Shown here: piece by piece, positions 46,273 to 57,712 of the stretch
How positions within the stretch are numbered: position 1 is the stretch's first letter
Layout of the letters: every line of letters begins with the position of its first letter
Assembly: GCA_029531795.1 (NCBI GenBank)
Contig: JAPEIS010000016.1
Span: 1,674,001 to 1,738,000, forward strand
Source: Sclerotinia nivalis
Taxonomy: Eukaryota; Ascomycota; Leotiomycetes; Helotiales; Sclerotiniaceae
Length of the DNA: 64,000 bases
Direction: 5' to 3'
Notes under the pieces: generated by a model
Told to the model about the DNA's origin: nothing
The model's database searches: none
Seen by the model: the letters and a program-made list of their open reading frames with translations, nothing else
Made by a program: the position numbers and the translations under genes

Positions 46273-46952
46273 ATGAAGCTTACCTCTTCTCTCTTCTTCC
46301 TCTTTGGAGGTTTGACAGCATCTGCCGCAGTCATCGACAAAAGTACTACCAGCTCATTCCAGTTGTATGCTTACGGTAAAGGTATTGGTGGACTACCAGT
46401 GTACTACTCCGATGGTAAGTTGATAATCGTACTAAGGTGCATGCATTTCCCCAAAACTAATTGAACATGTAGGAAATGCGTTTGTCGGTAGCAAATTTCC
46501 ATCCGGATCCAATCTCAACACAAACATCTCATGTAAGAGCTTCATTAACCACAAGTACCACAAGTACCACAAGTACCACTTTAGACAGCAATCATACTAA
46601 CACTGTCAAAGTCGCACCAAGCTCATCCAGTGAATGGGTCATCACACCAACCACCAGCAATGTTACTCTCACCAACACCACATCTCCAGTACTATTCATC
46701 GACCCATCTGGCACAGCTCTAACAAACGTTGGATTTACCGGATCCTCTTCATCGAATGGCACGACTAAAGGGTTCATTTCTTTCGGTAACTGGGCTATGT
46801 GGAAGAACCCAAGTACCTCGAGGATCGCTTCCAATTTCTATGCGACTCCAGTGTCGGATGGTGTTTGGCAATTGAAATGGAATGCGGAAGAGATTGATGA
46901 TGGATCGAGCATTAGCGTGGCTGTTAGGAAGGTGGCTCCTACTACGGAGTAG
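46273..46952 (+). CDS. small secreted protein of unknown function
   Basis: Three exons, 46273-46414, 46473-46532 and 46585-46952, give about 189 residues. The N-terminus is a signal peptide (LFFLFGGLTASAAV). The mature part begins FQLYAYGKGIGGLPVYYSDGNAF, and contains Ser/Thr/Asn-rich stretches with many N-glycosylation sequons (NVT, NTT, NGT) and an FGNWAMW segment. Splice junctions keep the frame: YSDG|NAFVG and NIS|YSNHT; reading through the second intron meets a stop soon. Secreted proteins with this 'YG-x-G-IGGLP-[VL]-[FY]' start are common in plant-associated Leotiomycetes, but their role is unknown. A cell-wall or apoplastic effector-like role is only inference. Confidence 0.75.
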
Positions 46953-48386
46953 TTAATAAATGGAGAGGAAGAGGCAAACTTGGGTTGGGTATGGGAGTTG
47001 TGGATATGAATGGGGGTTTTAAAGGGGGAAGGGATGGGCTCATAGAAAGGGGATGGAATCTTCTTCAGGAGATTCTATAGGATTTGTATATGAGATTCTT
47101 AAAAGATTAGTAGTGTTCATCTTGACACTAGTAATAATTCAATTCGATAGTTTTTAAATAAATGTTTATCTTTTCTTCATGTAGGAAAAAGTTGCCGATC
47201 CACGTGGAAGTGTTCCTAGTATCCTGCTGCCACATGTTGAAGTTTCAGGGGTCAAAAGCCTGAAAATCCAAGTTTTTATGCCTGCGCCGGGTGGCTTATT
47301 GCCATGTCTAGGGTTAAATATTTCCGATGCTTAATGGCGACAGTGGCTTGATTCTTGTTTTTATTATCAACCTATCATTTCTATTCTTCACTTATCAATA
47401 AATTATTAACAGAGTGCTCCCGTACTTTAGTATCTTAATAATAACTATGCCTCGCGCCTAAAGAGACCCCGAATGAAGAGAAGTTACGGACAGATAGTAT
47501 AAAAATAAAGATAAAGTTCTGATTATAACCTTAAACGCCTTCTGTATCATCTTTATAGCACTCGATCAAATGAATGGTAGGCGTCAATTCTTTGATATGC
47601 GATAAGCGCATTCCCCTGAATTGTTTGTATAGAGAAAGTACTGTAGAAAGATGAGAAGGCTTGAGAGATGATGATTGATATCGAATCAATAGCAAAGGAA
47701 ACAAGAAACCTGAAACATATCTCTACGCATTTTCGGGTATCGTGGAAATCTTGTCTCGGCTGCATATCGTTTGAACATGGGCATTCCAATTTTCTAACCA
47801 GTATGATTCGTGACATCATACCTAGCTTTTCTAATATGAATCAAGATAACCCCCGTATGATTTATATCCATGTCGAAGTTCATCTGGGTTAAATTATTTA
47901 TTAGCGAATGGTTGGTTTCATTGGATTCTGGAAATCTTACTCTATAATCAATTCATTCTCTTTAATTATTTGTTGATTACCTGTCAATACTTGTTAATAC
48001 TTGTTAATACCCTACTGTTTATCATAATTCATAAGGCAAAGAGCAAACAAGGCCAAGTTTATTCCTAAATAATAAATATTCATAGCATGTTTTGAATGGG
48101 CATTGGCATTACTGTACCCAGGTAAGGTAGTATTGACTTGTTGATTTCCAAATGATTCATTTGTATTCATATTCTTCTTCCAGTATCTTTTCTTCTTCTT
48201 CTTCTTCTTCTTCTTCTTCGTCGTCTTCTTCTTTTCTTCTATCTCATCCATATCGATACCGATACTGAAATCGATATCGACCTATTAATGATATCACGAA
48301 CACCAGCGAATACGACCACCATATCTTAGGTGGAACAATACATAATTTCTCTTATGCATCGATAAGGTGTTTGAACGTTACTCAAC
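46953..48386. other. intergenic, no gene seen
   Basis: Promoter side of the CSC1-type channel gene. Contains the (TTC)n run at 48188-48240 and AT-rich sequence near 47,130-47,180 and 47,930-48,010 (CTTGTTAATACTTGTTAATAC direct repeat). Frames at 47553-47892 on both strands lack support. Confidence 0.6.
48188..48240. repeat. (TTC)n microsatellite
   Basis: About 16 TTC triplets with one GTCGTC interruption, about 150 bp upstream of the CSC1-type gene start. Confidence 0.9.
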
Positions 48387-51300
48387 ATGTCTTCAACCTT
48401 GAGTAACAATCCGACGGCGACTTCTGCCACCACAGTCGCAACTACATCAACTGTGGCTGGGTCGGCGCAAGGCTCTGAGGGTATCAGTCTGGTGGCTCTT
48501 CTTACGGCAATGGCATCTTCTGCTATCATTTTTGGTGTACAGATGATAGCTTTTATGCTCTTGAAGAACAAGCTTGCGCGGATATTGTAAGTCTAGGAAG
48601 ATTTACCATGGGGCAATTTGCTATCTGCGGACATATATTCTTTAGGGGTTTCACTGACTGAATCATAGCAAACCAAAGACCTATTTGGTCCCCGAAAAAG
48701 AACGAACGGAACCACCTCCTAGAAGTCCATGGGGATGGCTATTCACAATCTTTCAATTTCGAGATCGAGAAGTTATCAACAAGTGTGGGCTGGACGCCTA
48801 CTTTTTCCTTCGATACCTCCAAACTCTATTGGTTATCTTCATACCTATGGCCGTTGTCATAATACCAATTCTTGTACCCATGAACTACATTGGAGGGAGA
48901 GGTGGAGATTGGGCTTTACAATATGCAAACGATAAAAATACCACCGAAGTTTCCTCGAATCCAAATGTGACTGGACTGGATCAGCTAGCCTGGACTAATA
49001 TACAACCAAGCAAAACCAGTAGATATTGGGCACATCTGGTACTTGCCTTGTTGGCCATCATTTGGGTTTGTGGTGTATTTTTTGCGGAGCTACGAGTTTA
49101 CATCAAAGTACGGCAAGATTATTTAACATCCGCAGAACATCGACTTAGAGCTTCAGCAACGACTGTTCTCGTTAGTGCCATTCCGGATAAATGGCTCACG
49201 AAAGAAGCACTCGCTGGCCTTTACGATGTCTTCCCTGGAGGAATTAGGAATATTTGGATTAATCGAAATTATGATGAGTTGTTGGCGAAGATCCATCTTC
49301 GGGACCAGATCCATTTGCAATTGGAGGGCGCCGAGACGGAATTGGTTAGGGCAGCAAAGAAAGCCCAGAGGAAACAGGTAGAAAAGCAAGAGAAGATTAA
49401 CGCAAAGAAGTTGAATCGCAAAGCTCTCACGAAGGAAGAGAAAGCTCAAAAAATCAAAGAAGAAAATGAGCTGGCGGAAAGGCTTGCCCAAAGTGGTGGG
49501 TTAGCTACGGGTGAGGAGGCTCCTCATACAGTAGATGATGCGGTAGATCAGGAGGCAGGATTGGAAAGGCAGGAAGAAGACCTCCAACATAAACGACACG
49601 GTTCGAAGAACAAATTTAAACTTGGTAATACATTCGCCGCCGTGGGTCAAGGCTTCGAGGCAGTCGGACAAGGCTTGAATAGAGGTGTAGGTGCCGTTGG
49701 AAAGGCCGGTGAAACTGCGTTAGGGGGTGTCATAGGGCTGGGTAGAGATTTGGATGAGACGATTGAAGAAACTAATGGTAATGGTTTCATGAATCTTGAC
49801 ACACAGTCAATAGCGGAGGATGACGAATATGATCAATATGGAAGATATAAACAACGACAACCACCACCGAAACCTTATGGATATGGCGTTGACGATGAAA
49901 AGAACCGGGATCCTGAAAAAGAAGTGGTGGCAGGAGAAGATCGTCCTTCAACGTCAGAAAGCGATCCTCAAAGCTATGACGGGGATAGAAAGTCGGTTGG
50001 CAACACAGTACGAAGAAACCGCTTCGAATACGGAGGTGACGGGGCCAATGATGCCTTTAAAACCAATAATTGGTGGAAATTCTGGAGAGGTCCCGCTGGC
50101 GGATTTCCTTCCCCAGTTCCAACAGGATATGAAGATGACGAAGAATTTCCTCTGACCCAAGGCGACGGAGCGAGATCGAGAGTTGCAACTGGTGCTCCCC
50201 CAAAGAAGAGTGCTTGGGAAGTGATTAAATCTATTATCCCTTTTCTAAACTCGGATGATGGACCGGGAGTAGAGTATCCGAAAGCTTACAATGAAGAATA
50301 TAAGGAAGATGCGGCACCTGCAGCTTGGCAACAGTATCTAAAGGAAAAGGAAAGGCCAACTCATAGATTACCTAGGTTTAGTTGGACTCCTAGTTGGTTC
50401 TTCGGTATTCCTGGAATTAGTCCAAAGGTTGATACGATCTATTGGTGTCGGGAACAACTCGCTCAGCTCAACCTTGAGATTGAATTGGATCAAAAGTCTC
50501 CAGAGAGATTTCCACTCATGAACTCGGCTTTTATTCAATTCAATCATCAAGTAGCTGCCCACATGGCTTGTCAGTGTGTTACCTATCACGTCCCCAAGCA
50601 AATGGCACCTCGTACTGTGGAGATCTCACCTAATGATGTCCTTTGGGATAACATGTCTATCAAATGGTGGGAATCTTGGCTTAGGACCGCTGTTATTACT
50701 GCTGTCGTTTTTGGTATGATCCTGTTATGGTCTATTCCTGTTGCATGGACATCGACTTTATCCCAGATTTCCTCCCTCGTTAATACTAAGCCTTGGCTTC
50801 ATTGGCTTACAGTTATACCCGAGAAGGTTCTTCAAGCTATAGCAGGTGTTTTGCCAGCTCTTGTGCTTAGTATCTTGCTATCATTGGTACCAACGATCTT
50901 GGGATATCTTGCATTTGTTCAAGGTTCACAAACCGGCAATGAGAAGCAAGGTTCGGTTCAAACGTATTATTTTGCATTCCTCTTTGTCCAAGTTTTCTTG
51001 GTCGTGTCTATATCCGGTGGTGCGGTCGCTGCATTAGGCTCATGGTCCAGTGATATTACTTCTATACCCGAGACACTGGCACAACAATTACCAAAGGCGG
51101 CGAATTATTTTTTCTCTTACATGATCCTTCAAGCATTTTCTGTGAGCTCGGGTACACTCTTACAGTTAACCACACTCATCTTTTGGTTTGTTTTACCGAA
51201 AATTTTCGATAATACTGCTCGACAAAAGTGGACAAGGAATACAACACTTCCATCTGTATCATGGGGATCATTCTTTCCCGTTTATACCAATTTCGCCTGT

Positions 51301-52317
51301 ATTGGTTTAATTTATTGTGTGGTTTCTCCGATCATCATCATTTTCGTCATTATTACTTTCACACTTCTTTGGATTGCGAATCGTTATAATATGCTTTATG
51401 TGTCTCGATTCAGGATTGATACTGGAGGACTTCTTTATCCACGTGCTATAAATCAGACATTTACTGGTTTATATGTCATGGAATTGTGTCTCATTGGTTT
51501 GTTCTTCTTGACGAGGGATGAGCAAGGTGAAGCACTCACTGCTCAAGCAATCATCATGATCGTTGCTCTACTATTAACTGCTCTTTATCAATTCCTTCTC
51601 AATTGGTCTTTTGGCCCACTGCTTCGATATCTACCAATCACATTTGAAGATGAAGCTGTTCTTCGTGATGAAGCATTTGATCGAATGCAAGCCGAACGTC
51701 TAGGTCTTACCGTTGCAGATCCTGAAGCATTACCACAAAATGATGGTGCTGGTATCCAAGGACCTGGATATATCGAGATGGAAAATCTAAATCCCTCTAC
51801 CACACACGGAGGTGGTGCATTTTCCAAACTTAAACCATCAAACCTCGTTCACGGTGCTGCCGCAGCCGGTGGTTGGGCATTACAATCCGGTCGAAACCTT
51901 CGCCATAAAACATTTGCCCGTGGAACAGGCACAGCTGGTCCCCAACCTATCGACGAACCAGTAGTCAGACCAACCATCACACGGAAACGTCGTCACAAGG
52001 ACATCGAAGCACAGCAAAAAATTGCAAATGCTCTCTACGGTGGCTACAATGATGAAATTGAAGATTTAGACCCGGAAGAAAGAGATAGTCTTGTCAAACA
52101 TGCGTTTCAACATTATGCGCTCAGAGCTCGAAGACCGGTGGTTTGGATCCCGAGAGATGATATTGGGGTTAGTGATGATGAGGTTAAGAGGACGAGGGAT
52201 TATGCAGGTGCCAATATTTGGATTAGTAATGTTGGCGCGGCGTTGGATGCTAAGGGGAGGGTGGTTTATGGAAGGAATCCGCCGGATTTTTCGGAGGTTG
52301 ATTTGATTACTTTGTAG
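48387..52317 (+). CDS. CSC1/OSCA-family (DUF221) osmosensitive calcium-permeable channel
   Basis: Exons 48387-48586 and 48669-52317 are joined over an 82-bp intron (GTAAGT...CATAG), restoring KLARIFKPKTYLVP; about 1282 residues. Residues about 33-58 form the first membrane span. Spans near 115-140 and 175-195 complete the N-terminal RSN1-type part. A cytosolic RRM-like domain (VLVSAIPDKWLT...) follows and is interrupted by a ~350-residue coiled, charged and disordered insert, then resumes near AFIQFNHQVAAHMACQ. The core pore region (about 690-1010) has the family's many hydrophobic helices. A C-terminal PHM7-type extension follows with VVWIPRDDIGVSDDE. Plant OSCA and yeast Csc1 relatives open on hyperosmotic or mechanical stress; plasma-membrane location is likely. 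Which fungal paralogue this is cannot be told. Confidence 0.93.
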
Positions 52318-53617
52318 GTTGGTGGGTGGGTTTTGGTTTGGAGAAGGGAGGGATTGGCGTTTTGGTTAACGATTGAGGAGGGGAAGGAAAAGGAATTGGT
52401 TTTTGGCATACTTAATGATGGGGAAGATGGTGCTTGTACCTATGCTTGTGTTTGTGTATAGGGGCAAAAAGTTGGTGGATGGATGTTTTTATGAGTGATT
52501 GGAGGAAGAGAAAAGTATTACTTGAACATAGGTTATTCATTCATGCATGATTGCATTGGAAACGGCCGGATCGAATCACAGCGGGTGGGTGTACAGACAG
52601 ACAGCCAAATATGTATGAAGGAAAGCAATGGGAGGATCAGTTTTAGATACCCTTGTGTTATTGGTCGGGATAGATCGTAGATGGTAGAAAGAATTAAGAG
52701 TATGAATATGAATATGAATATGGATTCAGAAACAAACGAAATGAGATGGGAAATGAGAGGTGGGATGAATGAATATGAATATATGATATAGATCTATATC
52801 AATATTCCGACTTCCACAATAATACCTCCTAAAGAGCTGCGCTGGCGGAGCATCATTCGATGAAATGCAATGGAATGGATTTTTTTAGTTAATGAACTCC
52901 TGAACTTCTGAATGAGGAATCGATATAGCTCACTCTCACTACGCTCAAGAGAGTTTGTTATTTCTTTTCATAGTATTATCTATGAGATTTTGTATTGGAA
53001 TTAATATTTGTGGGTTCTTTGGAGATTTGGTAGTATGTGGGTGTTTGGAGAGGGTGGTTTTGATTTTGGGGATGGGATGGGTTAGGCGAGGAGGGGGGTA
53101 AGAATAACAAGTTCGCACACTATTCAGAATCAATGCAATCTTGATTGCAATCAACGGAAACAGGAAATTGCAGAACTGGGAGATGTTACCCGTTCATCCA
53201 TATATGCAGCCTGAAAGAGAGAAACTCGCATGTAATAATGGTACCCTCATGAGATATGCAGAGTATGTCCACAAACTTCGTTGTGTGTAAGGTTTGGTGT
53301 AGTGATTTTATGGGAATTCCTTCTATTATCTAACCTTTCATACTACAAAAACACTTAAAAACACAGATGGTCAATACACACCTATGAACTTTTTTTTTTG
53401 AAATATCACATGTAACCTTTTAAAAAATTTCGAATTTAGTATAGATCTGGAAAAAGTTAAAGAAATTAGAAAATAATAATAGTAAAATAATTACAAGAAT
53501 CAGGGCTTTCAAATGATATATATTATTTCTCTGGAGGACGAGTTGCGAGGTAGATTTTGAGGTGCCGGACTCAAAACTCGTTATTATATGATTTCTGATA
53601 TCTTGTATCCAAATATT

Positions 53618-53649
53618 CTGCCTCCACGGCAGTGGCCCCCGGAGGGCCA
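53618..53649. repeat. GC-rich double-hairpin element
   Basis: Two perfect hairpins placed back to back: stem CTGCC/GGCAG with loop TCCAC, directly followed by stem TGGCCC/GGGCCA with loop CCGGA. It is a GC island in AT-rich surroundings, and this shape is like the mobile double-hairpin elements or GC clusters known from fungal mitochondrial DNA. Confidence 0.8.
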
Positions 53650-53921
53650 GCGGAGCGTCATTTTAATTGATTGATTATATCATTTGCCATTCAGTGTATA
53701 AGAACCTCGTATGTTCTTAAGGTTTTGGGTTCCGGGATTTACAAAAGGTCCGGTAAATAATGAAACATATCTGAAAGCTACATGTATCATATTCACTACG
53801 AAGTATGCCTCATCAGCGAGTAAAGATTGAGATAATAGAAGTTCAGGTTCTGAGGCATCTCAAAATTTTTAACCCTGCACGGTCCTCAGCATCTCGCTTC
53901 GGTAAAAATCACATGATACTG

Positions 53922-53937
53922 CCCTAGCTTAGGGTTT
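53922..53937 (+). promoter_or_regulatory. CCCTA-GCT-TAGGG palindrome, putative telobox-factor site
   Basis: Perfect 5-bp inverted arms around GCT, extending to TTAGGGTTT on the right, about 180 bp before the eL37 start codon. TTAGGGTTT-type sites are bound by Tbf1 in ribosomal protein promoters of some yeasts; the assignment here is by analogy. Confidence 0.5.
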
Positions 53938-54115
53938 CCAAAGAAATTTCCCACTATTTCGCCATTAAGCCTGCTCATCGAAAAAAGTCGAGATATTGAA
54001 ACCAACGACAACCCCACGACAACCCCAAGGTAAGTTATCGCCAATTTATGTGCCATCATCATAGGTGTCGTCTGGACAATCGCTGACAGTTTAATTCAAT
54101 AGTTCCTAATTCAAA

Positions 54116-54776
54116 ATGAGTGCGTAAACCTTCGATTCTCGATTATACATATCAACACCAAGGAGGAATTTTAATACTGATGATTATTTTGAATTATAGC
54201 CAAGGGAACTTCCAGTTTCGGAAAGCGCCACAACAAGACGCACACTTTGTGCAGACGCTGCGGTTAGTTTTGATTCAATTCTTGGGATTGGGAAGGAGGA
54301 GAGAGGGTCGGGATCAGGAGGTGGACAATTGATTGAGGACTTGATTGAAGGATTTGAGGATATTTTTGAGAGGGCAATAAGAGGCTGATGTTTTATGGTT
54401 CAAATTTCTAGGTCGCCGATCCCTCCACATCCAAAAGCACACATGTTCTGGATGCGGATACCCAGCAGCCAAGATCCGTCAATGTACGTTTTTTCAATCC
54501 ATTCATCTTCACCAAATCGATACAGACAACATCCACGATATACTCCCAAATTTTCGAAATGTCATGAAGGAATTAAATGAGACAACAATACGAAAGAAAC
54601 ATATGCTAATTCAAATATCATAAATAGATAACTGGGGTGAGAAGGCCAAGAGAAGAAAGACCACCGGTACCGGTCGCATGCGTCACATGAAGGAAGTCCC
54701 ACGTAGATTCAAGAATGGATTCCAAACCGGTACACCCAAGGGAGCTAGAGGACCAGCCAACAAATCATCCGAGTAA
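54116..54776 (+). CDS. RPL37: ribosomal protein eL37 (60S)
   Basis: Four exons: 54116-54119 (only ATG A), 54200-54262, 54412-54483 and 54628-54776, giving 95 residues. The product starts [20 protein letters not shown] and carries the zinc finger Cys19-x2-Cys22 and Cys34-x2-Cys37 (CRRC...CSGC), then [20 protein letters not shown] and [17 protein letters not shown]. It is a basic structural protein of the large ribosomal subunit. The very short first exon is required: continuing from ATG reads a stop after two codons (ATG AGT GCG TAA), and CC of exon 2 completes the Thr codon. Donors are GTGCGT, GTTAGT and GTACGT, acceptors ATAG, CTAG and ATAG. Confidence 0.96.
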
Positions 54777-56558
54777 AATGTTACAAAACGGACTTGACAT
54801 TGCATGGGAAGGATTTGATAAGGGTCGAGGGTTGGCGAATGGATGGCTTTTCATATGCTAGAGGACGGGAATGAAATGGGCTACATTATTGAGAAATTTC
54901 ATAATCTTTTTTTATGAGTGTTGGCTCAGTTCGGATACCTTGACATTTCTCAATCTTGATCCATGTCTAAGGAGGCTATGAATGTGGGTTAGGGGTGGTG
55001 CTACCAATTTTTTTAAAAAGACATGATCATTTACATGATATGTTCTCTAGCAAAAATGTCATCATTTGCAATCATTATTTTTTGAGATGTGATGATGAGG
55101 ATGTGATGGTGGTGAGGCTGGGCATTTGTTGATTTGTTACTTTGTGAAGTTGGGTGTTTGTTGAAATGTGAATTGAAGTGGATTTGATCATGGTTTGAAT
55201 GTAAGTTGGATTTGATAATGTGATGTGATATGACTAGTGAGGTGTGCAATTGACTCTAGAATTGAGAAATACAAATGCAAACGAACTGGATTTATCTCAA
55301 CCGCACCGTGTTTGGGTCTTGATGATTATCATTCTCATCTTTACCTTTATGATTTCGATTTCGATTCCATTTTTTGTTTTTGTTTTCCATTCTGGGTTTA
55401 TTTTCAAGCGGATTTTAGATAAACTGGTAAGATGGTAAGTAAGATATTGTACTCGAGTATTGATAACGAAGGAAAGGAAATTATATAGTCGGAAAGGAGA
55501 TGTGATGTGATGTGATGTGATGAGTTGAGTTGAATGGATATTCTTATTTCTTAATTCTAATTTCTATATCTGGATATCTTTTTTTTTCACATCCGTGTCT
55601 GTGTATATCACTCACTCAACATTCAACACTCAATGTAGAAAAGCTATTTAGATAGAATAGAATGGAGTTCCTTTCTTACTCTACTGTATTGTATTCTAGG
55701 CTATGGGTCATGGGGATTCGATGTGGATGGAGTGAGTTGATGTGGATGTTGATGTGGATGGTGTTTTTATAGACTGTTTCCTGATGCTTGATGTACTTGG
55801 GGATTTGGGTGTTGATGTGATGTTGGTGAGGTGTGGATGTGGTGTGAATGTGATTTGATATGTGGTCTGTATGGAGTAATGTGATGCTCATCCTCAGATC
55901 AGCCTACAGCTGCTTTTGTCGTTGTCGTTGCATCTGTGCTTGTTGTCCCTCTGCCCGGCATTCTGGTCTGGTCTGGTCTGGTCTGGTCTGGTTTGGGTTG
56001 AGGATGTCCAATGTGATACCATTCAATCCGGTCTAATCCTATTCAATCCGCCCAATCCGTCCAATCCAATCGAATACATCCCTCATCTCACCAATCCCGC
56101 TACTGCCCCCTCTCCTATCATATCACTTCTTTATCTAAAAGACAAAGCTAGTCTCTGATTCCTATTCGATGTCATAAACATTGGTGTATCAATCCATGCA
56201 ACAAGACGAGGATCGAGAATTGAGGGCGCACTGAGCACTTTTTCGGGTCCCTAGACCTAACCTCTTTCTTGATCCTACACTTCTTTACTCCTTTCCGATT
56301 TCCTCCTCGGAACTGAGCTGAAGTTTCTCTTTCTCAAATGATCTTAGAATTTGCTCTGTCTTGTTTTCCTGGTCTTCCTGCTGCTGCTCCCATCTCATGA
56401 CATTCTCTCGCATCGGTGCCATAACCGTGGTAGTATTTTTCCTCTTTTATTTTTCCATTTTCCTCTTCTCTCTTTGTCTCCATCTCTCCGTCCCTTAGTC
56501 TCTCCTCATCTCAATGGAGGGCAATACATCTAAGAAATCCACAAATCTTCAAACAACC
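54777..56558. other. intergenic, no gene seen
   Basis: Convergent flank of eL37 and ELP6. Contains GATGTGATGTGATGTGATG at 55,499-55,520, GTTGATGTGGATG-type repeats at 55,735-55,860 and (TGGTCTGGTC)n at 55,966-55,990. Only low-complexity frames are present. Confidence 0.6.
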
Positions 56559-57712
56559 TCATTGACCCCTCTCAAAAACTCTCACACTACCATCTCCAGA
56601 CACAAAATACAATAATTCTTTTTCCTCTATTTCTCCATCTTCATCTTCCTCGACCAGATTACCTCCAGCCGTGATACGCAAAACTCCACTTACATCTCTC
56701 GCGGCACCTGTATCTAGTAGTCTGGTACTGATGATTAGAGATGATTCGTGTGCCAGAGAAGTAGCGAAGGTTGAAGTGTTTGTTTCTAGTGGGGTTTGGG
56801 AAGAGGAAGAGGGTGATAAGAGGGGTGTATCGATTGATACTGTTAGGATCGTTGAATGGACTTTTTCTCGGAGAGTTAAGAGTAAGGAGTTTAGATCCTG
56901 AGTGATAGTTGGGGAGGCGGAACTTGCGATTAGATAGTCGGGGTTGTCGATTATGAGGATTATTTTTGGGGTTTGAGATGTGGAAGAGGAGGAGAGTGAT
57001 GTGATAGCAGTATTGAGTATTTGGGAGATAGTGGGGAGTAAGGGATTTTTGAGCATGACACCGGATCCGGAAGCTGGTGGTTGGGCTTGAGGGAGATAAA
57101 GGGATGTTAGACCGTCGATGAAGAGGAAGCGATTTTGGAGGGTAGCTTTGTCGAGGTCGAGGTTCTGATGAGAGGTGTTAGTGAAGTGAGAGTAATGGAA
57201 TGGAATGGGATGAGAAGATGGGAAGGGGGAAGGACAGGTTTGAGATTTGAGATTTTGGTAATTGGGAATCATTGTCTTCATATCCGGCTATTCCTCTTCT
57301 CACTTGAGAAGAGAAAAGTCATGGAGAATAAAATAGTACTACTAAGTATTCCAAGATCCCTCTCAAACCCCCCAAGACCCATGAAGTCAAATCCTGCAAA
57401 CCCCGACATTAAAAATATACATAGAATAAAACTCACAATCTTCCTAGCCCCCTCTCTCCAAAAATTCATATCCCTCATAAAACTCAAAAATACAACTTTT
57501 ACCTCCCCATCCCCATCCCCATCCCCATCCCCATCCCCATTTCCATTTCCCTCAGTGGTAGAAAGTAAAGAACTTAGATACCGTAACAAAACCCAATTTG
57601 TACCAGCGCCCAAAACGCTAGTTAGAAGGATAAGAGATGATTCGTAGGAGGTGGAAGAGGGAAGTGAGAGGTAGGGTGTTAGGAGGGGTGGGAGGGAGCG
57701 GGTGGTTGACAT
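56559..57712 (-). CDS. ELP6: Elongator complex subunit Elp6
   Basis: Exons 57712-57437 and 57164-56559, separated by a 272-bp intron (GTGAGT donor, CACTAAC branch, CATCAG acceptor); 293 residues. The fold is the RecA-like ATPase-type scaffold without a functional P-loop, shared by Elp4, Elp5 and Elp6. Recognisable parts are VVFLSFMRDMNFWREGARKI and, across the splice, NRFLFIDGLTSLYLP, IILIIDNPDYLIA and the C-terminal SGVLRITAGG. Elp4-6 form a hexameric ring in the Elongator complex, which modifies U34 of certain tRNAs. A Gly-Asn/Gly-Asp run (residues about 55-70) comes from a (GGGGAT)n repeat inside the coding sequence. Confidence 0.85.
57505..57540. repeat. (CCCCAT)n hexanucleotide repeat in ELP6 exon 1
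   Basis: Six perfect copies. On the coding minus strand they encode alternating Gly-Asp, extended by two GGAAAT units coding Gly-Asn. The repeat is in frame, so changes in copy number add or remove Gly-Asp pairs. Confidence 0.92.

Larger units (their letters stand above)
52318..54115. other. intergenic region with GC-rich double hairpin and eL37 promoter
   Basis: No protein gene seen. 52,700-52,780 has GAATATGAATATGAATATG repeats. 53,390-53,760 is AT-rich and contains an isolated GC-rich double hairpin; next to it ACGAGTT (53,549) and AACTCGT (53,576) form a further inverted pair. The last 200 bp are the eL37 promoter, with a CCCTA/TAGGG palindrome, both listed separately. Confidence 0.6.
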
